From positions 2,634,262 through 2,698,261 of the forward strand of contig JAMXDE010000009.1 of NCBI GenBank assembly GCA_026770025.1: a stretch of DNA of 64,000 bases, written 5' to 3'. Position 1 is the first letter of the stretch; each line of letters opens with the position of its first letter. The notes under the pieces were generated by a model that saw only the letters and a program-made list of their open reading frames with translations, was not told where the DNA came from and did no database searches. This document shows positions 1 to 10,363 of this stretch, piece after piece. The position numbers were made by a program, and so were the translations under genes. The stretch is from Craspedostauros australis. Taxonomy: Eukaryota; Bacillariophyta; Bacillariophyceae; Mastogloiales; Achnanthaceae.

Positions 1-1507
1 GCCACTCCCATTGGAATGAGATGCGGCTGTACACGATGGCGTTGCACCGCTCAAGCTCCTCCAGGAGCTGCAGCATGAAGAAGACGTTGCCTTCCGTCTT
101 GGTGTAGATCTTGGATGTCAACGGTTGCAGCTCCTCCACTTCGCGGTCGAGAAGCTGCGACAGCCACAGTCCGACATCATCCTGCGTCATGTTGGCGAGA
201 TGGATGTCGGTCCATATCGCGCTTGCGTCTTGTGCTGGTGGTGGTTTGGGCCATAATTGGGGATGCTTGGGAGACGCATGGTCTTCTGCGTGATGTTGAG
301 AGCTATGCAGCTTGTCGAACATGCTGGCGAGTGGAGATGTCGGGGCTAACTCCAAGGGACAATCGGAGTGCGGGTTTGCTTCCTGACGGATGGCACCGAT
401 CAAGAGGAAGTTGCTGAGCTGTTTGTCTTGCAGCAACGTGGCGAGAAGATCCAAGGCCACTTGGGAGCTCCACTGCATGTCATCAAGGAACATGACGACC
501 GGTCGCTTCCTCGTCGCGATGGCCTTGATGAATGATCCGAACATGTACTGCAGCTTGTTCCATGCCTTGTCGCTGGAGGTCACCATTTGTTCCACACTGT
601 CGCTCTCGATGGTGCAGTTTGTGCGTTGGTGTCCACCTTGGATTTGATCTCTTGTCGATGATACTGCAGATGATGGTGGCGCCGGCGATGCTCCTCCACC
701 GGCCTTGCTTCCACTGTTTCCCTTGCTTCCCTTGCTTCCCTTGTTTGCCTTGTCCCTCTTCTTCTCACGCGGCCCATCATGCAAAGACTCCGTCTCCAGC
801 AAGGATGCGATGGATGGCACGATGGTTGCCATCATCTGCACTTCGCCACCGATAGTGTCGCGAATGATGTCGGTCATGCGTTTGCGTTCATCTTTGGGTT
901 CGCTGATGACCTGTTGACAAAAGTCGCTCAAGGTTTGAACGATGGCCGAGAATGGGTCCTTGGATCCTGTCGTTTCATCGTTCTTTCCTTGGATGAAGTA
1001 TGCGCGCTGTGTTGGCTGCGAATGATTGGCGTTGGTGTTGGTGTTGGTGTTCGTGTCGACTGGTTGATCGTCAGGATTGTTGCCCTGCTCACCAGCAGCA
1101 CCAAGGGACGCTGCAAGCTGCTTGACGAGTCTGGATTTGCCAGTTCCGCTGAGTCCCCAAAGGAACGCGGCAGGGAGTGTTGGGCCGGTGGATCGAATGC
1201 CAACATCATCGGCCGCCTTGCGGTTGTCGTTGTGCTTTCGATTTCGGCGTGTTGGCTTTCCTCCTTTCCGAGCGCTCCTGTTGCTGGATCGTTGCACAAT
1301 GTCGTCGAAGGCGGCCTTCAATTGATCCAGCTCCTTTGAACGACCGAAGAACTGGGTGTTGCGGAAATCCAACTTGCAGTGGATCTGCGCATCCAACTCT
1401 GTCTCGTTGTGTCCATTATCGTAAAAGTCGTTGCCGGACGTGAACGTGACCGCAGTCTGCGACGTTGACGACAACCTTGTGTTGTTGCTTGAGATGGATC
1501 TCGACAT
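1..1507 (-). CDS. STAND/AAA-type signalling ATPase, N-terminal part (runs off left edge)
   Basis: An open minus-strand frame runs from an ATG at 1507 to base 1 with no stop, so the C-terminus lies outside the window. Seen in the frame: an FGRSKELDQL motif like the first helix of AAA_16 domains; a Walker A box GLSGTGKS (about 1115-1160); a DPFSAIVQ block; and a Walker B-like VVMFLDDMQW followed by FLLIGAIRQE. Order and wording match the complete protein at 32687-37000 (GTSGTGKS, LVMVLDDLQW, FLLIGTIRQD), so the two are paralogues. By family knowledge such NTPases act as nucleotide-driven signalling switches, usually with TPR-like repeats behind the ATPase. The start is uncertain: 1507 was chosen because residues just after it match the paralogue (SGNDFYDNGHNE against SGDDFYDDGYNE), but the frame stays open upstream with other Met codons at 1864 and 1972. 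Substrate and partner are unknown. Confidence 0.8.
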   Translation of the reverse strand, partial: MSRSISSNNTRLSSTSQTAVTFTSGNDFYDNGHNETELDAQIHCKLDFRNTQFFGRSKELDQLKAAFDDIVQRSSNRSARKGGKPTRRNRKHNDNRKAADDVGIRSTGPTLPAAFLWGLSGTGKSRLVKQLAASLGAAGEQGNNPDDQPVDTNTNTNTNANHSQPTQRAYFIQGKNDETTGSKDPFSAIVQTLSDFCQQVISEPKDERKRMTDIIRDTIGGEVQMMATIVPSIASLLETESLHDGPREKKRDKANKGSKGSKGNSGSKAGGGASPAPPSSAVSSTRDQIQGGHQRTNCTIESDSVEQMVTSSDKAWNKLQYMFGSFIKAIATRKRPVVMFLDDMQWSSQVALDLLATLLQDKQLSNFLLIGAIRQEANPHSDCPLELAPTSPLASMFDKLHSSQHHAEDHASPKHPQLWPKPPPAQDASAIWTDIHLANMTQDDVGLWLSQLLDREVEELQPLTSKIYTKTEGNVFFMLQLLEELERCNAIVYSRISFQWEW

Positions 1508-3331
1508 GCTCCCAAGATTGATTGGATATCGTGTTTGCTCTACTTTGCTTCTGGTTGGATCTGTTGTTGTACATGCGCAAGTGCGCGAGAAAGAGCAAAT
1601 TGTGGGAAAGGAGACTGATGATGCAGATTTGACTGTGGAGTACTCGTAAATCAACGCCGCGCAGAAGGAAGGGCGTGCCGTTTCCGTTGTCGTCGCCTTC
1701 GAGTACGACCTGCGAGAACGGTCTGTTGCATTCGCACATGCTCGTGGAGGTGCACGTTCCTCCCTCATGTGTTCGTCTGGTGCAGCAGCATGAGGGATGT
1801 TGTCGTGGCAGCGCCACCACTCCCTTGGATGCGCCAGTATCAGTGAGAAAACGAAGTGATCCATGGTGGTTCGAGTGATGAAATGGACCCCATCTGGACG
1901 ACCTACGAATGCAATTGTTTTTCCGCCTCTCCACAGGAGCCAAACATGAACAGAACGTGAGCACGAGGTCATGGGTGAAGTCGTCAATCTCTCGTCATGT
2001 TCTCCAGAGGTTCGCCATGTGTCACGATCACGCAAAGTGCCCCAATCTTTGACAGAACAGTCACTTCCTCGCTCAGAAAAGACATTGGACCATTCGTGCG
2101 TTCTCCCTTTGTTCACATCGCTTCAAATGCGTATCTCTACTAAACTCCACCAAATGAAGAGCATGCCCCTGTTGTGAGAAGTCGAACGAACATCGGAAGG
2201 GTGCTACTACAGGGATGGAGGTCAATTGCCATGGCAGACCGCACGCTACCTTTTGCGCCTCAATCTCCTCTGCCCGTTTGCGTCGCCGGCTTTTTCTGCT
2301 CTTGCCACGTGCTCGTGGCTTGTTGGATCCGTACCATCCCATTGTGCACTCACCATTTCACCCCTTGGCAGATGAGCAGCGTTTGTATCGCACATGGTCC
2401 ATCCATGCTCTCTCTCTCTCTCTGCTTCATTGCATTGCGGTGCAATGGCATCTCGGTCACGTTCCAATGCCGAAACAAGAAAGAAACATCACAATCCAAT
2501 ACTCTCAAAATTTCCATTGACATTCACTTCGCAACAACGCTCCGCCGAAAACAGAAAGCGCTGTTAGCTCGGCCAAAACGATTTCGCCTGTTCCGAGAGC
2601 GTGCTTGGGCGCTGTGGGGTGCCGTTTCCAGTCATGAATGGTGACAGCGCGTCTTTTATCTTCGTTTTGTTCTTGTATCCGACCGACGGACAGATGCAAC
2701 AAATGTTGACCATATTAGTGCATATTTTCGATGGATCGGGACAGTCTTGAGTTGTGTTGTGTGTGATGAAGGACAGATGAAACGCAAAACATGAATCAGT
2801 GAAGTCAAAACCTGCAGCGAATGAACACGGATACTCTGCCGAAGTCACAATTCGCAACCACAGCACAACAGCAACAAGCGCCATCGCAAGGAAGGGCAGA
2901 ACGAAGGAAGAGACAGAGAGAGAGACTCAAGCAGACAGATCGAAACCGACGCTTGCGCAACACCGCATTCACACGAACACCAGTAGCAGACACTCCAACT
3001 GTCGCCATCGCCGTCGTTTGCTGCTGCGGTGGTTGATGCCGTTGTCACTTTGGAGCATAGCACTCGCACTGCGAACCCAATTCAACTGACAGACAGAGTT
3101 TGAGTCGAAGGATTCAGGAGCCGCAGTTGGCAATCCAGCGAAGCTGCTGCTGACAACGTGGACAACGACGATTGGGTGCTGCACCGTGGCCATCCTTCGG
3201 AAGCAATCAGTACTCTCGAGAGCAATTAGAGAGCACAATACGATACAGCAAAATACAATACAGCACAAAACAACACAGTATAATACAATTGAAAGAGAAG
3301 GGAAGGAAGGGAAGAGGAGAAGAAGAAGGCC
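1508..3331. other. Intergenic region between two divergent genes
   Basis: No recognisable gene. It must hold the promoters of the left-edge ATPase (minus) and the muniscin-like gene (plus). The ATPase frame stays open to about 1972, so part of this could be its 5' coding region or leader. A TC microsatellite lies near 2410-2422 and an AG-rich tract just before 3332. Confidence 0.5.
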
Positions 3332-6244
3332 ATGCAGCTGCTGTCATCGAGAGGCTGCGCAAGCCCCGAGTTCGCCTCAGTGTCTCTGCTGATCAAGGCC
3401 AACCTGTCAGGCGCCCAGATCACGGGCGAATCCATCGGCGAGCCCCTCCTGATCCCCTCGCCTGTCTCCACAACCTCAAAGGCCAGCTGCATCAAATCGC
3501 TGCAGGAGCTGCATCAGTACATCAACCTCGTCTTCCAATCGTCCAAGGCCTCCACAAAGCAATCCTCGGACGACAAGTTCCTCAACGAGCTGCTGCGCGA
3601 GGATGCCAGGACGCTGGATGAGATGCAGGTCTTCCGGCCGCTCAACGCGCACGGACTGGGACTGCATTACCAGGTCATCCGCGACAAGCAGTCCGTGCTC
3701 AAATTCATTCCGTTGGCGCTGTCGGCGTTGAATGCGTCGTCCGATGAGGCCATGAGCAAGGCCAGGGCATCGATCGAGAGCGAGGTGACGGCTGCTGTCA
3801 TTTGTGTCGGCATCACGGGGTTGCCCAACGCCATCGGGACGTCCCATCTGTCGCACGGTCTGGCCGAACGCATGCAGGATTGCATCGGCATGTTCACCAG
3901 TACGGGGACGCAGGATGCGGCGGCGTCGCGCGATTTCCTCGCCACCATGCTGCTCACGCAGGAAGACGATCGCTTGACGAATGAAATGGTCGAGAGGAGG
4001 CAGCGGCTGCTGCTCTCCATGCAGAATGACGCCTTCGATCGCAACCAGAGAGGCGGCAAGCTGCTGGCGAAGGCCAGAAAATCGCATGCCATGTCATCGT
4101 CGGGAGGCAATGCCGACGTGGGTTCCAACCTGTACACCAATTCTTCCGATCTGGCGCGCATCATGGTGGAGCGCTTGGCGGTCCTGTCCGTGGCAGAGAC
4201 GGACGTCGCCTTCCGCAAGTACGAGGTCAAAGCAGCGGCGGCGGCGGCCACTGGCAAGTCATCCAAATCGAGGAGGAAGAAGGCGCCGCGCGATGCGGAT
4301 CTAGACAACTTCGATTTCAAGGGCACAAAACGCAGCTCGATACGCGACGCATCCTCCACGACGCTCTCCTCGGACGCGGCATCCGTCGCGTCCTCATCGA
4401 CCAGCAATTTCCAACTGCGGGGTGCCAAGAAGGACACGCGCAGTTCCTTGAATCGCACGCGACAAGGATCCGTGCCGGCCTTGTCCGCGCCGCGCAAGGA
4501 TGCTCCTGGATACCGCAACCGACGATCGAGCGGGGATGCGGGTTCGGTCGCGAGGCAGGCCATCTCGTCACGGCGGTCTTCCGGTGGTGCCACGGCGAAT
4601 GGCAACGACTCGGCGGCTGGCGGATGGTCGGTCGACGGCAGCGGCCATAACAGCGCATCCACCGGCGTCTCCTTCAGTCAGGATTTCAACGCCAAGTCAC
4701 AATCCACGCGATTCGCTTCATCGAAGGACGACGATTCCAGAAGTTCCGGACGCACGCCCAACAGCAACGGCCACGGCACTCGTCGCGGCCGCAGGAATCG
4801 CGAAAATGCCAACTTCGATCCCTTCACATCCCAATCGACCAGCGAAACGACAGCCACGACGGAATCCCTCAGTTCGAGACGCAGCTCGGCCCATTCCATC
4901 GATCACAACTTTGGCGACGATACGTCCTTCGATCCCAGCATCATGCATGGTGGCAGGAGCGTACGATCGACGGGGACCATGGGCAGCAACAGCAACCACG
5001 AACCGAGGATGCAAGTCAACGTCGCGCTCAACGAAGATCTCACATGTACATACAAAATGTCGGAAATGTCCTCGTGTTCCGTCGAAGGTATTCTGCAGGT
5101 ACGCACGCATTCGGTTACTTGCGTCTGTTGGGTGACAATGTGCGATTTACTCTTGTTGGATTGACATTGCATTTCGTCCGCGCACCCTTGTCCACTTACA
5201 TGTGCTCCATTCCATGCCATTTTTTCGCCGTCGATATTCGACATTGTATTTTTCCGCCCTTCTCCGATCTACCACATGCTTTCGCGGATCTCTTCGTTAC
5301 GTCAGGTTCTAATCAAATCCAACTTCACAACGCAAGCCCCGTTCTATCTCATGATCCGAGATCCCTCCCACCATGTCCAAACGATCGTGGAGGATCGCAA
5401 GTGCGTGGAGAATCTGTCCAAAGATTTGCAGTACGATGCCAGCGAATCACGTCCGGACTACAAATTCTCAGTCTCAGTGCCCAAATTGGATGAGTATGTC
5501 CCTGTCCTCAAGTACAAGTGCAGTTCCGAGCTGCGTCCCGTTCCGATGGTAAGTGATTTGATCCGATCTGATTCCCCTGTGTTATCTTGTGTTGCGCGCT
5601 GCAGTGTTGGTTACTCCAATGTCAGTGTGCCATTATGGTGCCATAAGCACATGCGCGGTGCGGTGATTCTTGTTGCGTATCCTCATGAAAAAGTTCCACA
5701 TGGCGAATCAATTGCTTGCCATTTCACGTGCCACCTCGCATGTTTTCCATCGCTATATGCTCACTCTCACATTGCCTGCACGGACATCCCTATCACACAC
5801 AACCTGCAGCGCGTCCAAACCAGAGTCCGACGAGAGAATCAATACTGGCGCGTCGCAGTGCAGATCAGTTCCAATCCGCACAACGAGGACAACTTGACAA
5901 ACTTGACGATCATCATGGGAGTGCCACCGGCTGTGAATGGCGAGTCGATGGTCACCTATCCAGACGGTGGCAAGTGGAACGTCTCCAAACGCAGCGTTAT
6001 CTGGTGTGTTTCCGAATTGAGCCGAGGCGAGAAGTTCCAACTGCAGGCCCGATTCGAGGCAGATCCCTCCGTGAATGGTTCCGACGAGCAGCCCAAGTTC
6101 CCAGTGCTGGTTCGGTGCGAGTGCATGTACTCGCAGCTCAGCGACATCGAAGTCGAGGTCACGGATGTGCCGGACGTATTTGCCACGGACATGAAGATGA
6201 AGTTGGCACGGCGATTCCGACTGTCACATCGAGAGCGACCGTAG
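3332..6244 (+). CDS. Muniscin-like endocytic adaptor with C-terminal mu-homology domain
   Basis: Three exons are supported by GT-AG borders and kept phase: 3332-5098, 5306-5548 and 5810-6244, giving about 814 residues. The first ~250 residues are mostly helical and unrecognised. About 330-560 is Ser/Arg-rich and looks disordered. The C-terminal ~250 residues match the mu-homology domain of muniscins (FCHo/Syp1, plant TML, Dictyostelium TCUP): a strand ending SCSVEGILQ, then PFYLMIRD, LRPVPM, RENQYWRVAVQISSNP, GGKWNVSKRSVIWCV and a final MKMKLARRF. By family knowledge these bind cargo or clathrin-adaptor partners in early endocytosis (FCHo) or in the TSET/TPLATE complex. No F-BAR domain is visible at the N-terminus, so a TML/TCUP-type role is more likely than FCHo; this is inference. 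The end may be longer: a second open frame (SDCHIESDRSLFGKGN) and a GTACGT donor follow the stop at 6244. Confidence 0.65.
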
Positions 6245-6601
6245 CTTGTTTGGAAAGGGGAACGTACGTATGACAGAGCCTCTGAAAGTCCACCGTTAAC
6301 GCACATCATCCTCATGCTCTCCCTCTCTATCTCTCTACTTCGACATGGCGTGACGTGGCATGGCTCGGCATGGCTTGGCATGGTGCAATACAAATCAACG
6401 CAAGTCAACGCAGAACAGTACGATGATGCTGGCTTCTTTTCGTGCACTCCATTTGCTAAAGTAGGGTTATTCGGTATCAAAAAGACATTGTATGTGCACA
6501 AGGACTTCCAAAGCACTCGTCGCAACCAATCAGGAGAGTGTCGACCAGACGATCTTCGATGCGCGCTTCCTCTGCAATCAAGAACTGATGACACGATTCC
6601 G
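6245..6601. other. Convergent intergenic gap, possible extra exon at its end
   Basis: Short gap between the converging muniscin-like and Myb genes. It contains repeats of GGCATGGCT (6358-6382). A plus-strand open stretch, 6534-6683, starts right after a CAG acceptor and reads like protein (ESVDQTIFDARFLCNQE); it overlaps the 3' end of the Myb gene in antisense. It could be a last exon of the upstream gene or chance. Confidence 0.3.
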
Positions 6602-8038
6602 TCAAACTTTGGACATCTTCTCTTCACTCCAAGAGCTGAAATCGAACTTGGCGTTGGGATCCCACAAGGAAGATCCATCGTAGGCGATCCTCGCACGTGG
6701 CTTTTTGCGGGCCTTCCCGGGACGAGTCTGCGTACTCGCACACGTACGCGCAGGAGGCTTGGATGCTGGTTGCGTGGTAGAAGTGCACGGAGGATGGCGC
6801 CATGGGATCGGCGACATGCTGGTCGAGTCTGAGGAACATGCACCACTCAGGAGATCCAAGCCTTGGGAGGGCTGGTGCTCCTCAACAGCTTCGGGCATTT
6901 CAGCGGCACGAGTCGTCTCCTTGGCTTCGTCGCAGAGTTGTGCTGGGAGCTCGTGCAGCCCCTGTTGCGCCAGTATCCGCGCGTATCTCTGGGCATGCCT
7001 CATGCTCTTTCTATGGGCGGAACAGATGGCTCGTTGCATGGAGTACCATTTGTTCTTGATGGCATTCGCCGTTCGGTTCTTCATTACCTTGGCCATCACG
7101 GACCACCTTGGCGAGGCGCGACATGAGAACGAGGACGAGACAACAGCGGGATTGCGACGGCGTGTTGGAAGATGAAATGGTGGCGCACAAAGAGATGACG
7201 AGAAATGGAGAAGTCGTGAGAAACTATGAATTGCCTGTGAAGACTGCGGCCATTGCAAAGCAACTTTCTCGTCGATATTGCAACGTCGAGACGATGAAAA
7301 GGTACGTGCGTGACTTGAAGTGTACGCACAGGAAGCAGACAGATATGTTCGGGACTAACAGACCTCAAAACAATGAACACCAGCATCTGCACCACACGTA
7401 AGAAGCACTCACTTGGATCCCATTGCCCTGTACATGTCGTCGATCGCTTGCATCTCCTCCACAGACCAGTTGCCTTTCTTGACATTGGGGCGGAGCTGCT
7501 CGTTCCAACGCTCACGGCATTGCTTGTTGGTGCGGCCATGCCCATGTGCTAAGGCTATCATTTGCCATTGCATCCGTTGCCCGCTGTCGTTGTACCAATC
7601 CACGATTTGGCTCAAGCGAGCATCTTCCTGTGAGATTTGGATGTCGATGCGCGAAAGGACGCCATTGTGGAGAAATGGAGAGGCCGCGAAAGTGACAACG
7701 AGCAACCATACGTTGCAAGTCAGTGGCACCAGCAAGAGAAGGAACGGATGGATGAATGGATGGATGGATGGATGATGAGTGCCAGTGAACCAGGTCGGCG
7801 CTACACTCGAATCCAATCGTGCGCATCCATTCTCAGCCTTTGGAGACGCAGTCAAATGACTCACCTCCGGCGTCCACATCCCTCGGCTGAACCTGCGATT
7901 AGTCGATGCTGCGGTGGCAGAGACCGCTGCGGCCTGCCCTGCATCGCATGTTGATGGCACGGCAAGCTCGACGTTCACTGAGGATGCACGCCCTCCATTC
8001 TGCTGTTCCCATGACGAAGGAATGTTGGTCTGATTCAT
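6602..8038 (-). CDS. Two-repeat Myb DNA-binding protein
   Basis: Three minus-strand exons: 8038-7865, 7627-7413 and 7106-6602, about 297 residues. All four intron borders are GT-AG (donors GTGAGT at 7864 and 7412). Splicing joins two helix-turn-helix Myb repeats: the first begins RGMWTPEEDARLSQIVDWY and ends RTNKQCRERWNEQLRP; the second is NWSVEEMQAIDDMYRAMGSK joined to WSVMAKVMKNRTANAIKNKW. The regularly spaced tryptophans are the family signature, so a nuclear sequence-specific DNA-binding role is likely; target genes are unknown. The first intron (237 bases) has no stop and keeps frame, so an unspliced reading is also open, but it would split the first repeat with a hydrophobic stretch and SIHP repeats made by a GGATGGAT microsatellite. 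The C-terminal ~150 residues are low in recognisable motifs, rich in Ala, Pro and Ser. Confidence 0.85.
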
Positions 8039-8907
8039 CTTTGCGATGATCTGTGAAAGCAGAAGGTGAAATACTGGGGCACGGCTGCGTTGGTGTGGCA
8101 GAAGGAATGTCCTGTTTGGATGTCGAAACTGATGTCAGCTGCTACGATTGCGATGCAGCGACGAAGCATGCGATGTGATGGAGGTGCCTTCGGCTGTTGA
8201 TGGGTCGGAATGCGACGACAACGAATTCTGGAAATGCGGGCAACCATGGCAAGAGAGCGATGGCAAGAGAGCGATGGCAAGAACGACAATAGCATCAACG
8301 ACTCTGCCTTGTTCTATCTGCTTGCTGTATCGCACTCATAACAAACAAGAAATACAGCATCGCACCGCGTTAAAAAGTGAAGAGCAGTTTCATGCACACA
8401 TTCCTACGTGGTTTTCGCAGTGTCATGGTTTCCATCTTTCCCTCTCACTTTTCGATTTTTGAGAAGGTATCATTTCAACCAATCAGATCGAAGCGACAAC
8501 TCAAGGTCATTTTGTGCGAGTATTTTATCCATGACTCGAATGGTGTTTGTGTGATGACTGCGTCTGTTGTCAACATGGACAAGAGGAGGAAATCGAATCG
8601 ACCATGGCGACGGCAGTCGCTTACGACTACGGGAACAGAGCGGCAGCAACCATCGGAGCAATGGCGATGAAGATGCGATCGTAGAAGAACGCACTCTTAT
8701 CACACAACTGGCTGCGGTAGCGACCTGTTGTGGACGAGTTGTGGCGGTGGATGAGTCCCAGTTGAGACGTTCGCAGTATTGGTACCAGACGACTACACGC
8801 TTTCACTTTGGTGGAAGATACAACTCCACTACTACTCTGATTGGTGGCTGCAAGCGATGATTCAAGATTGCGCGGATCGGATCATCGCTGGATGATTCCC
8901 ATCAACG
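8039..8907. other. Intergenic region upstream of sulfotransferase
   Basis: No gene recognised. It lies between two divergent genes and presumably carries both promoters. A short duplicated stretch (GAGAGCGATGGCAA twice) lies at 8252-8281. Confidence 0.5.
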
Positions 8908-10212
8908 ATGTCTGCGCAATCAAAGATGGGTGTTGCATGGCAACTGCGAGCAACCGTCCTCATTTCCATCGCAGCGTTGATCTGCTTCCAGCTCGCAGTT
9001 GGCTGTTGGACAAGACAAGACTCGGCGTCATCTCTCCTGCAGGTGGTCGATCAATTGCAGTCAGAAAGTCCCAAAACTCGATCTCCAATTGTTGACGACG
9101 ACACAACCCCAAAGAATGGCATCGCGAATGTGACGACAAATGCGAATAACACGTCGAACATACTCGGGCGAGAGCATGTCAATTCCACCAACCACACCCA
9201 TCCAACCTTCGGTCCGTTCTGCATCGTGCACGTCGGTAAGACCGCCGGTGGCACCATCTCGTGCCGGTTGGGTGGCAAACGCATGGCCAAGAATTGCCCA
9301 TTGGCGACGGGCATCACAAGGCGATCCAGATTCATGAGGATGGCCAAGGGCAAGCTGCATAAGAACCGCGATTGGGGATGCCTGCGCAAGAACCAACGAT
9401 CGTCATCGATCATTGACACCTGGTTGTTCACGACGCGCAACCCGTTGGATCGCATCGCGTCGTGGTTTCAGTACGAGCATTGGAATATGACCAACGTCGA
9501 TGAGATGGATGGCAACCGTCCTGCTCTATTTCGCGATTGTTACGCCTCCTTGGACGATTTGGCCCAGATCGGATTGAGGATAGCCTTCGACTATGACTAT
9601 GGCTATAACGGCACGATTGCTGACACTGCAGTATCGGACCCTCGATACTCGTTGGTCTGTGCGAAACGAGCCTATCAGGCAATCGTCGGGGCGGTTGGCT
9701 ACCAGTATCACAATCTTTACAACTACGGATACTACAGGCGTTGGATGGAGCATGCGATGCGTTCTTCGCATAACATCGACCCCAACACCTCCACAATATC
9801 ACCGCCTACCATCCTCGTCATTCGATCGGAGCATCTGCAGCAAGATTGGGCTCACCTCGAGTCCCTCTTTGATGGTAAGCAAGCGAATGCATCTCTCAGC
9901 ACACCGCGAAGTGCGAATGACGCCGACTATTTCAACGTCGTGCGACAGCATCAATCCAACAGCGCCGTCAGCTCCGAGTCCTTCCCGTATCTATGTCGAG
10001 CACTGTGCGAGGAACTGCGAACGTATCTGTGGCTGATCCGAACGTCTGCAAACTTGGATGCGAAGGATGCGCACGCGAGTTGCGAGGAACTTCGCTCGAA
10101 GTGTCCAGAGATCGTCAAGGCGAATGGGGACGTGATGTGCGGGCCATCGCCCAAGATTCTCAACGTGGAGGATCCTGCGCCGATCATTCCTGTTCCGTCG
10201 TTTCCAACGTGA
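8908..10212 (+). CDS. Type II membrane sulfotransferase (carbohydrate-type)
   Basis: A single uninterrupted frame of 434 residues. After a short cytoplasmic start there is one hydrophobic segment (about residues 14-33), as in Golgi type II enzymes, then a Ser/Asn/Thr-rich stem with several N-glycosylation sequons. The catalytic part begins with CIVHVGKTAGGTI (residues 105-117), the 5'-phosphosulfate loop that binds PAPS, and has TTRNPLDRIASWF (175-187), the matching 3'-phosphate-binding strand and helix with conserved Arg and Ser. Family knowledge: such enzymes move sulfate from PAPS to sugars or proteins in the Golgi lumen. Many cysteines near the C-terminus (CRALCEEL, CEELRSKC, MCGP) suggest disulfides. 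The acceptor cannot be read from the sequence. The first Met (MSAQSK) is used; a second in-frame Met lies six residues later. Confidence 0.85.
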   Translation: MSAQSKMGVAWQLRATVLISIAALICFQLAVGCWTRQDSASSLLQVVDQLQSESPKTRSPIVDDDTTPKNGIANVTTNANNTSNILGREHVNSTNHTHPTFGPFCIVHVGKTAGGTISCRLGGKRMAKNCPLATGITRRSRFMRMAKGKLHKNRDWGCLRKNQRSSSIIDTWLFTTRNPLDRIASWFQYEHWNMTNVDEMDGNRPALFRDCYASLDDLAQIGLRIAFDYDYGYNGTIADTAVSDPRYSLVCAKRAYQAIVGAVGYQYHNLYNYGYYRRWMEHAMRSSHNIDPNTSTISPPTILVIRSEHLQQDWAHLESLFDGKQANASLSTPRSANDADYFNVVRQHQSNSAVSSESFPYLCRALCEELRTYLWLIRTSANLDAKDAHASCEELRSKCPEIVKANGDVMCGPSPKILNVEDPAPIIPVPSFPT

Positions 10213-10363
10213 TGCGAGCAAAAAATGGTGGAGATGTCGCTTTCATGTCGGATAGTCAAGTCTTATTCCACACAGTCAGTTCAATGAGTGCGTGCATTCG
10301 TAAACGGAAACAATTTGCTGGTCTACCATACATACGCACATACGTACATACATACCAGTATGA

